Source of the DNA: Thermoplasmata archaeon | GTDB taxonomy: Archaea > Thermoplasmatota > Thermoplasmata > RBG-16-68-12 > SOIM01 | Direction: 5' to 3' | DNA length: 64,000 bases | Assembly (NCBI GenBank): GCA_023140195.1 | Contig: JAGLME010000018.1 | Coordinates: forward strand, 1 to 64,000 | Notes under the pieces: model-generated | The model's input: the letters and a program-made list of their open reading frames with translations, nothing else | Databases searched by the model: none | Told to the model about the DNA's origin: nothing | Shown: positions 1-8,974 of the stretch, one piece after another | Layout of the letters: each line of letters begins with the position of its first letter | Position numbering within the stretch: position 1 is the stretch's first letter | Position numbers and translations under genes: made by a program

Positions 1-335
1 GCCGACCCTCTCGAGCCACCGACTTGCGTCGATCCACACTTGAAGTGGAGGGGGGACTTTCCTCAGCGCATTGCACCGTCAGCCGCCCACGGTCTCCTGG
101 CATGGAAAAGAAAGATGTAGCTAGGGTAAATAGTTTTGCCTCTACCCCGAAATAACGTATCGTCATTTAGTAACTCTCTTTCATTACAATTCTATACTGG
201 CAAGTGTACCTTCCATCGGTGACAAAGGAACCTTCATTATAGTCGGCTAACAAGGTATATTGTTTCCCAAAGACGGAACATAGGACGCCGAGGTGGGGCG
301 TCAAAGAAATACCAATATGAAAGGAGGAATAAGAA
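1..335. other. Leading region without a confident gene; promoter and leader of the next gene at its right end
   Basis: No gene can be supported here. A plus-strand frame is open from base 1 to a stop at 118-120 and could be the 3' end of a gene cut by the window edge, but a second frame is also open to about 152 and neither gives a recognisable protein. At the right end a TATA-like GTATATTG lies at about 254-261 and a strong Shine-Dalgarno AAGGAGG at 321-327, nine bases before the ATG at 336, implying a short untranslated leader. Confidence 0.4.
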
Positions 336-866
336 ATGAAGATTGCGAGAATTGGCGCTGTATTCGCCGTAATGGTGGCCTTCACATTGGCCTTTGCTTT
401 CACAGCTCCAGCTATGACCGTGGACAAACTCCCCAAGGGCTACATGCAGGAGCCGGTCATCGAGTACGAGGGAGTAGAATACTACCTTGCTGGACCCCCC
501 TTCCTCAACGACATACCTGGCCACTACTGGAACGTCAACGGAGATCACATCACCGGACTGCACTTCAACGAGGGACCCATGCCCAACTTCTGGGCCTCTG
601 AAATCGAAGATGGTGCACTGTTGTACAAGGTCGATGGGATCATCGGGTACAACGACGGTAGCATGGTTCCCGTGCAGCCTGGTTACGTCCATTGGCACGA
701 GTTTGTTCCGGTGGATGGCGACAGCGACTACGACCCCGATATCGGTGTATTCTTGAAGCACACGGCGGTTGACACCTTCTACTTCGAAGGCGGGCCCCAT
801 CCGGAGTTCGCGAAGTGGACCTATCCGGGCGTTGACCTTGAGTTCATGCCCAACGTCGTGTACTAG
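336..866 (+). CDS. Small secreted protein, unknown function
   Basis: The protein has 176 residues. It begins with a basic start and a hydrophobic stretch (about residues 3-27, ending TAPAM) that looks like a Sec signal peptide. The mature part is acidic, rich in aromatic residues, Pro, Gly and His, with no transmembrane segment and no cysteine. Histidines occur in short groups such as HWHEF, so metal or ligand binding is conceivable but not shown. The ATG at 336 is set by AAGGAGG at 321-327. It is flanked by a converging gene for a secreted beta-helix protein. I do not recognise the family; the product is probably extracellular. Confidence 0.7.
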   Translation: MKIARIGAVFAVMVAFTLAFAFTAPAMTVDKLPKGYMQEPVIEYEGVEYYLAGPPFLNDIPGHYWNVNGDHITGLHFNEGPMPNFWASEIEDGALLYKVDGIIGYNDGSMVPVQPGYVHWHEFVPVDGDSDYDPDIGVFLKHTAVDTFYFEGGPHPEFAKWTYPGVDLEFMPNVVY

Positions 867-974
867 TGAATCACAAATGTCCCCGAAAAGACACCAAGAA
901 AGGCTCACTGGGTCGTTAACCCTCTGAGTTCTTCATTCTTCCCTTTCTGTTGCGGTGGGATTCTATCTGTTGAA

Positions 975-2768
975 TTAGTTGCTTATTGTCCATTCACACG
1001 CGGACTTGACCTGAATCCAATATCCTTCCCCGGCGGTCAAGGTATCGTTGGGGTTCATGGATTTGAGGTAATAAGGTGGTAGCGCAGGATCAAAGGCCTC
1101 AACGTTCTCATATGGGATTCCTATAAGAGAAGCTGCAACATCTCGGTCCACAAAGGATGGGTATCCCACGAGATTCCAGCCTGGAGCCAAACTCATCGAG
1201 GATGAAGCGGGGACTATTCCTGCAATTGTCAGATTACTGTCACCATTAACCTCGACCCACAAACCAAGAGATGGATTCAGAGACCAAGTGATCTGATAGG
1301 GCTTCTTGACGTTGTAATCAGTCCAGTCCGTGGTCGAAGTATTGTAGATCATGACCCGTTCAACGTTCACTGTCTGGAATACGGACTCCAATCGCAAGTC
1401 AGTCAGAATCAGCGGGATTGAGACAAGGTTCATTCCAGCTTTCAACCCCTTTGTGAATTTGGCCACTTGACCGTAACTCTTTCCCGGATAACCAGAGCTA
1501 TCGTTTGCTTGGACGTAATAGAAGTAGTTCTCGATATCTCCATGACCTGCTCCACTGTGGATGAAGGAACCGGTGCCCGAAGGAACCTCGGCCAGGAAGT
1601 CATATCCAGATCTGTCTGATACGTAGCTCTGACTGTAGAAGATTGCATAGTTCTGGAATCCTGGTTTGCCATCGTCCCATGAGAGATTCCATGATATGTT
1701 GACGTCTGATAGCAATACGCCTTCCAGTTGTGCCGAGAGAGCATATGGCGGAAAAGGACCCTTAGGCATCTGTGGAGGCGGAGAAGGGCAGCCACTCTTC
1801 GGAACTGGGTTCATGAAAGGATAATTGTCATAGTTACCGTTCCCGAAGTCATAGATTCCCTTGTATGGCTCATCACCTATCCCATCCGATCCCGGGAAAT
1901 CCTGGTTTGGCCCTCTATAACTGTCATTGCCGATATAGTCAGCCCAATAGTTGCCACCATTTGGATATCCGTCGTCCCAGATATTCGGCCACTCCTCATA
2001 GGCAAAACCTTGTCCAAGGAAGTTGTTGTGATGGAACCGATTGTCCAAGGCTCTCTGAGCAACTACGTAATTTTCATTGTCCAAGAAATCGTTGCATACT
2101 ATCGTGTTCCCTCTGACCTCGGACATATCCCCCATTCGGATGCCTCTCTTCAAATTCCTGAATGAGGACTCTCTGATGACATTATCAGGTCCTCCATCTA
2201 GGAATACTCCTCCGAAGCTGTTTCGTATTGTTACGTCCTCAATTGTGTTGTTGTGGGAACCTATGCCAATGGCATACCCATCGTGAAGTCCCATCTCAAT
2301 GGCAACATCCTCAATCACACCATATTCGAGTACGTTGTTCGGTGTCCCCAGTACTATTCCCCAACCGAACGTATGGTATATCTCGAAGCCCCATCCATCG
2401 ATATGGCCGGGTGAGTAGACCATAATGCCTCCCCATCGCCGATCTTCTGGATCCGATGCAGGCCAGCTCGTGTTCCACGTCATATAGGCGCTGAGGTGGA
2501 GTGTCCCATAGACTGTAATGTACACCCATGGGTCCATGATGCCCAATCCCCACATTCTCAATGTGACGCCTGCTTGAACTGTAACTGGGCAAGTGACGTA
2601 GAATTCAATGAATGTCTCCGCGTCCTGTGTTATCGTCCCACAGAGAACGGTTAGTGTGATGCCTTGTTCTTCATCATCTCTGTCACTAGGCTGGACAGTG
2701 CCAGATATGCTTTGAGCCAAGAGCAAAACAACGATTGTAGTAAGCGCAAACCTCGTCGCAACCCTCAT
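975..2768 (-). CDS. Secreted parallel beta-helix (NosD-like) protein with FN3-like and GWNLVGYP C-terminal modules
   Basis: The protein has 597 residues with a signal peptide at about 1-23. Residues ~30-300 hold NNxIxD / NxIxxS type strands (NNTIEDVTIRNS, NVIRESSFRNL, NTIVCNDF) typical of right-handed parallel beta-helix surface proteins related to NosD and pectate lyases. Residues ~340-440 look like a fibronectin-type domain. The last ~150 residues carry two related beta units (GMNLVSIPL and GWNLVGYPS, ending GEGYWIQV) that recur in the M28 and M14 peptidases at 31532-34801 and 41206-43944. There is no C-terminal membrane anchor. A cell-surface role in polysaccharide or glycoprotein binding or cleavage is likely, but no catalytic residues can be assigned. 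Confidence 0.75.
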   Translation of the reverse strand: MRVATRFALTTIVVLLLAQSISGTVQPSDRDDEEQGITLTVLCGTITQDAETFIEFYVTCPVTVQAGVTLRMWGLGIMDPWVYITVYGTLHLSAYMTWNTSWPASDPEDRRWGGIMVYSPGHIDGWGFEIYHTFGWGIVLGTPNNVLEYGVIEDVAIEMGLHDGYAIGIGSHNNTIEDVTIRNSFGGVFLDGGPDNVIRESSFRNLKRGIRMGDMSEVRGNTIVCNDFLDNENYVVAQRALDNRFHHNNFLGQGFAYEEWPNIWDDGYPNGGNYWADYIGNDSYRGPNQDFPGSDGIGDEPYKGIYDFGNGNYDNYPFMNPVPKSGCPSPPPQMPKGPFPPYALSAQLEGVLLSDVNISWNLSWDDGKPGFQNYAIFYSQSYVSDRSGYDFLAEVPSGTGSFIHSGAGHGDIENYFYYVQANDSSGYPGKSYGQVAKFTKGLKAGMNLVSIPLILTDLRLESVFQTVNVERVMIYNTSTTDWTDYNVKKPYQITWSLNPSLGLWVEVNGDSNLTIAGIVPASSSMSLAPGWNLVGYPSFVDRDVAASLIGIPYENVEAFDPALPPYYLKSMNPNDTLTAGEGYWIQVKSACEWTISN

Positions 2769-2907
2769 ATTGATACTGCCTTAGAACCTGAGTCTATAAG
2801 GGGATTGTCTTCGGAATCCTTCATCGTCTCTTCACATTCTTGCAGTTGCTAGTACAATTCTCTGTATTCCCAGAAGCGCCTACATATGAGTCCAACGCTC
2901 TGTCTGG

Positions 2908-3957
2908 CTAGACTCCAATAATCTCGGCAATCTTCTTCTGATTCTCGGGATGCGCCTCAAAATACGTCCTGGATGGAGCTAGAATCTCTATCAGATCTCT
3001 CGCAGCAGCAGATTTCAGGTCAGCCGGGTGCAGTTCACGCTGAGAGTAGGCATCCGTCAATTCCCGGAAGCTCCCATAGACCACATCCCCCCCGAACTTC
3101 TCCGGCCTCTCCACCTTGAACTCATCCTTTTTCCTGAAAACGACTATCCTGACAGTTTCCAGCACCGGATTCCCATGAACCTCTTTCTCTGGACAGAACG
3201 CCTTGTTGATCTTCTTCTCAATGTCCTCTGGCTTGTCGTGCAGGAACACGCAGGTCTCTGGCATGGATTTGCTCATCTTAATGTCAGCCGCGTCCATCCT
3301 TCCTCCGCCTTGCAGGCTCGGTAGCAACGGAGTGTGAATCGCGACTATCTTCTTCCATCCAATTTTGGGAGATATATCTCTGTACAGCATGTGCGCGTGG
3401 CGCTGGTCCATTCCTCCGTAGGCAACGTCCAGGTCCATATGCGCGATATCGGTGACCTGCATCGCCGGGTAGATCATCTTGGAAGCGTCCAGGTCGGCTT
3501 CTTCCTCGGTCCTTCCCATTATGGACATCGCTCTCTTTATTCGTGCTACAGTAGATGCCTTGGAAGCCTTCAGAACCTTCTCCCAGTAGGACTTGTCATC
3601 CACGAGATCGCTGGCAAAGATGAACTCCACCTTCGATTCGTCCACTCCCAGGGATACCAACGCATCCTTGACGTACTTCCCGCAGATGTAGATGTTCTCC
3701 AGATTACCCTCTAGCTTGTCATTGATGAACGCATGCCAGTCTGCCAGAAGAACTCTAACATCGAAACCAACCTTGGTGAAATCCTTCAGCTTCTCCGAGA
3801 TCGGGACACCCTGACCGATATGCATCAAGCCAGATGGTTCCAGGCCTATGTACGCACGGGGGCTGTCGTTGGTCTCCAAAAGTGCCTTCAGCTCATCGTT
3901 AGTCACTATCTCTTCAGTGCCCTCTTCCAGTATTGAGATCTTGTCCTCCAGATCCAT
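2908..3957 (-). CDS. tyrS: Tyrosyl-tRNA synthetase, archaeal type
   Basis: This 349-residue class I synthetase charges tRNA-Tyr with tyrosine. The HIGH-type signature is HIGQ at residues 46-49, and KMSKS is at 227-231. The tyrosine-pocket segment YPAMQVTDIAHM followed by VAYGGMDQRHAHM (about 163-190) matches archaeal and eukaryotic TyrRS rather than TrpRS. The length is normal for the archaeal enzyme, which lacks the bacterial S4 domain. The ATG at 3957 lies 17 bases after the stop of the CBS-domain gene, so the two are probably cotranscribed. Confidence 0.95.
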   Translation of the reverse strand: MDLEDKISILEEGTEEIVTNDELKALLETNDSPRAYIGLEPSGLMHIGQGVPISEKLKDFTKVGFDVRVLLADWHAFINDKLEGNLENIYICGKYVKDALVSLGVDESKVEFIFASDLVDDKSYWEKVLKASKASTVARIKRAMSIMGRTEEEADLDASKMIYPAMQVTDIAHMDLDVAYGGMDQRHAHMLYRDISPKIGWKKIVAIHTPLLPSLQGGGRMDAADIKMSKSMPETCVFLHDKPEDIEKKINKAFCPEKEVHGNPVLETVRIVVFRKKDEFKVERPEKFGGDVVYGSFRELTDAYSQRELHPADLKSAAARDLIEILAPSRTYFEAHPENQKKIAEIIGV

Positions 3958-3974
3958 CTGAACCCTCAGTAACC

Positions 3975-4511
3975 TTACCGCTCATCCCACGCCTTCTTCT
4001 TGATTTCTGGCGTCTTCTCGTCCCCTTCCCTTATGTCGGCGTAGGCAAAGCGAAGTATCTCCATTCCGCTGAGCTCACCCACGATCTTCTTCTCTTCGTC
4101 CACAACTGGAATGTCGTTCAGCTTGCACTCTTCCATCATCTTCAGAGCGTCGAGGAGGGGCGTCTTTGGCTTGACCTTGATGGGATCGCGCATGAGACCG
4201 TCAACGTCCTCTCGGAACAGGTCGCCAAGATACTTGACGAAACCCACGACCCCGGCACGTCTGGCCCCCAGTCTCGCGTTAGTAACCCGCAGTATGTCCC
4301 GGAATGAGATCATCCCGATCAACTTCTCTTCCTCATCAACCACATACACGTTCCGACCGCGTGGACGCGTGATCAGGGCGGCGACCATCTTCCACACCGG
4401 GTCACCTTTTTTGACAACGGAAGGCTCAATGTCATACTTGCTGTAGATATCCTCCACACGGAGATCCTCAACGTTGTGATGCAGCACCATCTCAGGACTT
4501 TCTTCACCCAT
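3975..4511 (-). CDS. Two-CBS-domain protein
   Basis: The protein has 178 residues from the chosen ATG at 4511. Two CBS motifs follow one another, with typical segments NVYVVDEEEKLIGMIS and DIPVVDEEKKIVGELSG. CBS pairs bind adenosine nucleotides and usually sense energy state. No catalytic domain is attached. The frame is open further up to a TTG at 4583, but that start would overlap the end of the gene at 4558-5121, whereas the ATG at 4511 has a GAGGGTG element and an AT-rich ATAATATC box about 40 nt upstream. It lies directly before tyrS on the same strand. Its partner is unknown. Confidence 0.85.
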   Translation of the reverse strand: MGEESPEMVLHHNVEDLRVEDIYSKYDIEPSVVKKGDPVWKMVAALITRPRGRNVYVVDEEEKLIGMISFRDILRVTNARLGARRAGVVGFVKYLGDLFREDVDGLMRDPIKVKPKTPLLDALKMMEECKLNDIPVVDEEKKIVGELSGMEILRFAYADIREGDEKTPEIKKKAWDER

Positions 4512-4557
4512 TTTCGCACCCACCCTCGTTAAGAACTGATACGATATTATGATTTCC

Positions 4558-5121
4558 CTATTGAGTCGTCCTCTGGGGCTCAATCACAGTACCATCGTTC
4601 GCTACGCCATATCCTTCTTCTTTCAGTTTGTCTTTTATCCCCCTTGCTATGTCCACACTCACCATTTTGAATCCAAGCCCGGCCTTCTTACCACCATGTT
4701 GCACCATGGATTCTCCAACATTGCTCCAACTTACCCGACCTATGCAACCGATGTCCTTCCATTTCACGAAGGTCTTCTCCTCTTTTCGATTCTCGAACAA
4801 CACACCGTCTTCACCGATGCCCACCCGCTTTGGCATGCTCCGATTGTATGATCTGACGGTCAAAACGGAGCATACGGTCACACTGGCTGTAACACAGAGG
4901 AGGATGACCAAGAGCATTGGTCCAAAACCAAGACCCCAAGAGCTCGCCATCGTCCATAATACTACAACAAAGATCACTGGGATCATAGCACCGACTATTC
5001 CTCCAGCAACCGCGGCATACCTGAGGAACTTCCTCCTATTGCTCATGTAGTTGTCTATCCAGTCACACCTTCCGAATAGAATCGACAGTTCCTCTTGGGA
5101 GATTGTGTGATTAGATCCCAT
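4558..5121 (-). CDS. Small membrane protein with two TM helices and a cytosolic C-terminal domain
   Basis: The protein has 187 residues. A polar N-terminus of about 35 residues is followed by two hydrophobic helices (about 36-57 and 66-88) separated by a short Gly/Trp loop. The C-terminal ~95 residues are soluble, with a pattern (GEDGVLFENRKEEKTFVKWKD) like PH-like membrane-associated domains: a short strand, a charged turn, then W-K-D-I. Function is unknown. It is encoded upstream of the CBS-domain gene on the same strand and points away from the gene at 5250. Confidence 0.6.
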   Translation of the reverse strand: MGSNHTISQEELSILFGRCDWIDNYMSNRRKFLRYAAVAGGIVGAMIPVIFVVVLWTMASSWGLGFGPMLLVILLCVTASVTVCSVLTVRSYNRSMPKRVGIGEDGVLFENRKEEKTFVKWKDIGCIGRVSWSNVGESMVQHGGKKAGLGFKMVSVDIARGIKDKLKEEGYGVANDGTVIEPQRTTQ

Positions 5122-5249
5122 GTGAGCGTCTCACCGCACTTCTCAGATTTCAATCCATCCAGTTCTCTTTATTCTTTCGGTGTTGGCTCTTCATCGGTTG
5201 TCTGGTGGAAACCAAAGACTTAACTATCGCAAGAGCTTGTTTTGGGCGG

Positions 5250-6788
5250 ATGAAGAGGAGGCGTCGCAGGCGGGGACCGAGGATAGCCACCAAGGCTCTG
5301 GAAGAGGCCCTGGTCAAGAGGGCGAAGAAGCTGAGGGACGACCCTGACACACTGTTTCCAGAGTGCAAAGGGCACGAGGACCACTTCTTCAAGAACAAGA
5401 TCAAGTTCGAAAGGGTCTCCAGATTCAAGGATAACGAGAAGAAGCTGGCGGCTCTGACCAAATGGGGGGACCAACTGTCAAGAACCTTTGCCACTTCACT
5501 TCAGATGGCTCTTCGAGAGGAGGTTCCGCGTCTGATGTCCATCGACCTGGGTGGAAAGGACGTTTCAATCGTTTACAACAAGAAGGCCAGGAAGGAGATA
5601 CTGGTCGGTGTGCAGTACTTCGACGACCCGGACCTCAGGCTTCTGGCATTCGGACGCATCGCCAAGCTGAAAAGGCTGCATCTCTACTCCATGAAGGACG
5701 GGTTCGTGTGCACGGGCAAGGAGGACAAACCTCCGTCCAAGTACGTTGCTGAAGTGCTGGCTGCCGCCAAGTGTTCCTTGACCAAGAAAGGACAATGTCA
5801 CATCTGCGTCCACTGCGAGAAGGAAGGCGTTCCATACATTAAGATCACCTGGCTCGCTCCGGAAGTTGAGGTCATGCTATGCCATTCTTGCGCCAAGAAG
5901 GAGAACACTTACATCAACCTCACCAAGAGGTTCCTTTCTTCCGACCCGAAGACCAGCTTCCGAGTCGAGGTATACCCCAACTTCAAATGTGAATGCGGGG
6001 ACGGGTCTGCGTTGAATAAGATGACCGCCCCGGACAGAGAGGCCCTGACCAGATACTTGGAGGGAGGGATGGACGACATCGAGTTCATCGACGAACACAT
6101 GGAATACGTCAGCGGGAACGTCCCTGCCAGTGCTGGTATGATACTCGCATTGGGCAACAGGTGCTACGGTGACGACACTGAAGCATTCTTAAACGCCCTG
6201 AACCCATCTAAGATCGAGAGACAGGCCCTGGAGTACCTGCTGGAGGATCTGGACGAGAGCATCGTGGTGGAGAACGCCACTCCAAACAAGATACTGATGA
6301 TGTACTGGGACATATACGGCGTGGACATCCTTGAATCGATAGTCGGCGACCGGGACATCGCAGAGAAGGTGTTCGAGAAAGGGCAGTGGAAGAACGACAC
6401 TCCGGCCAAAGTGCTGAAGACTGCCATGTCTAAAGCGAAGAAGGACCAGATTGAGTCAGCGCTCCCCAAGTACAGGGACCTGCCGCCGGTGGCAGCGTTC
6501 GCGGACAGGATAGTGAGGGCGTACAAGGCCAAGGGGAAGAAGTCCGCGTTGATGGAGATCAACAAGGCCCAAAGCAGTCCCGACACAAAGATAAAGTCGG
6601 TCAGGTACGCGTTCTTGTTGGCGTTCAGCGCCGCAACCGGGAAGGAATGGCAGTTCACCAAGGAGGAGACCGATTTCGGTGTGTTCCTCAAGGATTACGC
6701 TGAGAAGCTGATGGAAGTGGAAGGGGATGACTATCATGATTCGTTGCAGGAGCTTCTGAAGGCCAGCGGTTCCACCCAGAAGATCTAA
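5250..6788 (+). CDS. Unrecognised soluble protein with Cys clusters and a basic N-terminus
   Basis: The protein has about 512 residues from the ATG at 5250, which opens with a run of Arg/Lys residues that could contact nucleic acid. The middle part has a zinc-binding pattern: CHICVHC near residue 185, CHSC near 213 and CEC near 248. The second half is mostly helical. No catalytic motif is recognised. The frame also opens at a GTG at 5205, but a CTTAACTA box at about 5217-5225 sits some 25-30 nt before 5250, fitting a leaderless start there. Its 3' end overlaps the converging taw2 gene by four bases. A role in RNA or ribosome metabolism is only a guess. Confidence 0.6.
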   Translation: MKRRRRRRGPRIATKALEEALVKRAKKLRDDPDTLFPECKGHEDHFFKNKIKFERVSRFKDNEKKLAALTKWGDQLSRTFATSLQMALREEVPRLMSIDLGGKDVSIVYNKKARKEILVGVQYFDDPDLRLLAFGRIAKLKRLHLYSMKDGFVCTGKEDKPPSKYVAEVLAAAKCSLTKKGQCHICVHCEKEGVPYIKITWLAPEVEVMLCHSCAKKENTYINLTKRFLSSDPKTSFRVEVYPNFKCECGDGSALNKMTAPDREALTRYLEGGMDDIEFIDEHMEYVSGNVPASAGMILALGNRCYGDDTEAFLNALNPSKIERQALEYLLEDLDESIVVENATPNKILMMYWDIYGVDILESIVGDRDIAEKVFEKGQWKNDTPAKVLKTAMSKAKKDQIESALPKYRDLPPVAAFADRIVRAYKAKGKKSALMEINKAQSSPDTKIKSVRYAFLLAFSAATGKEWQFTKEETDFGVFLKDYAEKLMEVEGDDYHDSLQELLKASGSTQKI

Positions 6789-7807
6789 CTGACATGGACA
6801 TCCAGTACGACATGAGAAACCCCTGGAGCGTATGATTTTATCCTTCTTTGATCCAGAACTTCGATCTCTCTGTCCTCTTTCCTGGCCGCATCTTTGACAT
6901 TCTCAACCGGCCTGTCCGGCAGAAGCTCGTTCGGACAGTTCTCGTGGTAATGGATGATCCCACTTTCTCCTATGACCCTCATTGCTTTCGGTAAGTAGCC
7001 CTCCCCGCTCAGATACCCCATCACTACTCTTGTTGCCACTCCCTCGGGGGCCATTTGCAGGCAATCTCCGAGGATCGGCTTCACGACGTTCTCCACTCTG
7101 TTCAGCCTCATGTTCTCTTCTAGGAAACCGAATGCGACAGGGTTAATCTCCACCGCATAGATATTCTCCGGCTTGGAATGCACTGCCATGGGCAACGAGA
7201 AATACCCTATTCCAGCGAACATGTCAACCACGACGTCCCCGTCATCGCACACCTTCGCCATCCTTATCCTCTCGTCGATGTTCCCGGATGAGAACATGAT
7301 CTCCTTGGCGTCCAGCTTGTACAGGACCCCGTTCTCCCTGTGCGTGGCGACCGTCCTTTCTCCCATCAACAACCTGACATCAGGCTTCCTTATGTCTTCG
7401 GAGACTCCCCCAACATCCTCCAGGACCGTCACGGCACCCAGAACCTCCGCATACACCTTCGCAACTTCAGTATCGTATTCCCTCAGGTCCTCGTTCAACT
7501 TCAGTATCAGAACATCCCCCAGCATCTCCCACTTCTTGGGGAGCAAATCGATCAGCTCATCTGGAATCTGCAGGTTATCGACGATCTCATTATGGGGGTC
7601 GTAGACCTCTGCTCTCTCAACTGGCTCTTCCTGCTCCACGGATATCGCACCCCACTTGCCAAGATCGACACCCTCCAAACCAAGCACGGGTATCTCGACA
7701 AACTCATCGGCCTCCAGGAACTTCCTCCGGGAATCCAGGAGGTTCAATCTGGACAGTTCGAGCCTGAGGTTCTCGGCCTTCTCCCTCTCAACGCGGAGAG
7801 CAAGCAT
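6785..7807 (-). CDS. taw2: tRNA wybutosine-synthesising protein 2 (Taw2/TYW2), SAM-dependent 3-amino-3-carboxypropyltransferase
   Basis: Taw2 transfers the 3-amino-3-carboxypropyl group of SAM to the tricyclic base at G37 of tRNA-Phe in archaeal wyosine synthesis. The N-terminal part has LLPKKWEMLGDVLILKL and AKVYAEVLGAVTVL. Then come KEIMFSSGNIDERIRMA and the SAM site VVDMFAGIGYFSLPMA. The next motif is VVMGYL rather than the NPP/NLP-type motif of Trm5 methyltransferases, followed by GIIHYHE and the C-terminal SYAPGVSHVVLDV. This pattern matches the TYW2 branch of the Trm5-like family. The frame opens as far as 7876, but a TTTTTATT box 23-30 nt before the ATG at 7807 favours the shorter, leaderless form (340 residues). 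Confidence 0.85.
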   Translation of the reverse strand: MLALRVEREKAENLRLELSRLNLLDSRRKFLEADEFVEIPVLGLEGVDLGKWGAISVEQEEPVERAEVYDPHNEIVDNLQIPDELIDLLPKKWEMLGDVLILKLNEDLREYDTEVAKVYAEVLGAVTVLEDVGGVSEDIRKPDVRLLMGERTVATHRENGVLYKLDAKEIMFSSGNIDERIRMAKVCDDGDVVVDMFAGIGYFSLPMAVHSKPENIYAVEINPVAFGFLEENMRLNRVENVVKPILGDCLQMAPEGVATRVVMGYLSGEGYLPKAMRVIGESGIIHYHENCPNELLPDRPVENVKDAARKEDREIEVLDQRRIKSYAPGVSHVVLDVHVS

Positions 7808-7828
7808 CAGGCTGTTATCGTGGTGCCC

Positions 7829-7860
7829 AATAAAAACCTTCAGCACCAAACATATATGAA
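7829..7860. promoter_or_regulatory. Divergent TATA boxes for taw2 and the gene at 7884
   Basis: On the minus strand TTTTTATT (7830-7837) lies 23-30 nt before the taw2 ATG at 7807. On the plus strand CATATATG (7851-7858) with an A-rich BRE-like flank lies 26-33 nt before the ATG at 7884. Both spacings suit leaderless archaeal transcripts. Confidence 0.6.
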
Positions 7861-7883
7861 CGAAGAGGTTTTTCATCTACTCA

Positions 7884-8732
7884 ATGAGGAGAATTCTTAT
7901 TCTTCTGGTCATGCTCACTTTCCTGGTGCCCAATGTCAAGGGGGCGTCATCGTTGGCCGACCCGAGCGATGTCAACCTGATGATCTCTGTCATCAAGACA
8001 CCGCAGCTTGCGCCCGGAGAGAAGGGAACCGTCGACCTGACGCTGTTCAATCCGTATGTGAACGACATGACCAATGTCAGTCTCACCGCCAGCATCTACC
8101 TGTACGTGTCCTGGGACGAGGAGGTCCCGATGGATTCTGGCTGGGATTGGGACGAACCTTACTTCGAGGAGGATGGAAAAGGGATCAGGGACCACACTTG
8201 GCCTTTTCCGGTCCTTGAGCCAGGTGTGCTCGGCCAGCAGAACATATCGGCAACCCTCGTCACAAGCTTGGATGCTCCTCACGGGGGGATACTCAACCAA
8301 GGTTCGTACTTCGTGCGCTTCGAGCTCGAGTTCGACTACGTGCACCCGTCCAACGGCACCTCCGAGCACGCTCTCATGAGGTCCAGGGGCTTCTTCACCT
8401 CGGAGGAATGGGAGTTCGCGACGCAGGACCCGACGATACCCAGCGACCCCAATTATCTGGGAGGGCTCAATCTTACTCACCTTGGCGTTTCAGGGATACT
8501 GCCGGACACCTCTTTTGGAGTATTGGAGCCGTTCCCGGCCCTGGTCTTCTACGCCCTGGTGATCGCCGCTGTGGTAGCCATCGTCTTTGCATTGCTCTTC
8601 TACCTGGAGGAGAACCCGGACAAGTGGCCCGGACTGGCGAACCCATGGATAAGGTTCCGGAGCTCGATGAAGCAGTCCAAGCGGATATCCCAGAAGAGGA
8701 AAGATGACGCTAGCTCCCGCAAAAAGGTTTAA
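7884..8732 (+). CDS. Secreted, membrane-anchored protein with a beta-sandwich ectodomain
   Basis: The protein has 282 residues. A signal peptide covers about 1-20. The ectodomain has LAPGEKGTVDLTLFNPYVNDMTNV, typical of CARDB/NEW3-like adhesion beta-sandwiches, with NxT/S sequons that could be glycosylated. A single transmembrane helix at about 215-240 (ALVIAAVVAIVFALLF) is followed by a short, very basic cytoplasmic tail. The layout is a type I surface protein. The function is unknown; it may be a surface adhesin or an accessory of a secretion or S-layer system. It precedes a second small membrane protein on the same strand. Confidence 0.65.
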   Translation: MRRILILLVMLTFLVPNVKGASSLADPSDVNLMISVIKTPQLAPGEKGTVDLTLFNPYVNDMTNVSLTASIYLYVSWDEEVPMDSGWDWDEPYFEEDGKGIRDHTWPFPVLEPGVLGQQNISATLVTSLDAPHGGILNQGSYFVRFELEFDYVHPSNGTSEHALMRSRGFFTSEEWEFATQDPTIPSDPNYLGGLNLTHLGVSGILPDTSFGVLEPFPALVFYALVIAAVVAIVFALLFYLEENPDKWPGLANPWIRFRSSMKQSKRISQKRKDDASSRKKV

Positions 8733-8758
8733 TACCCATTCACGCCTTTGACGCTCGA

Positions 8759-8974
8759 ATGGACGAGGAAGAAGAGGCTCGTGCTTTTCCCAGGAAAGTT
8801 GCCTTGGCGTTCTACGCATTCCTGATGGTGTTGGGTATCCTCATGTACCTGGGTTGGGGTGTGTTCTTCGGATCCTGGGACCTGCTGGCGCCTCAGAACA
8901 TTGGTGTGTATTCTATCGTTGTGATACTGATAGGGTTCGGCGTAGTAGGCGTCCTTCTCTACTCAAGACGCTAG
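8759..8974 (+). CDS. Small membrane protein with two TM helices
   Basis: The protein has 71 residues: an acidic N-terminus, then two hydrophobic helices (about 14-33 and 47-67) and a short basic end. A TATA-like TTTAATAC at about 8728-8737 is some 25-30 nt before the ATG, so it probably has its own leaderless promoter. It overlaps the converging proS stop by four bases. The function is unknown. Confidence 0.6.
   Translation: MDEEEEARAFPRKVALAFYAFLMVLGILMYLGWGVFFGSWDLLAPQNIGVYSIVVILIGFGVVGVLLYSRR

Noticed and set aside
1-120. Open frame at the left edge that might be the end of a gene
   Set aside because: Two overlapping frames are open and neither shows a known motif; too little sequence to call a gene.
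7340-8218. Open plus-strand frame across taw2 and the next gene
   Set aside because: It overlaps two supported genes and carries no family motif.
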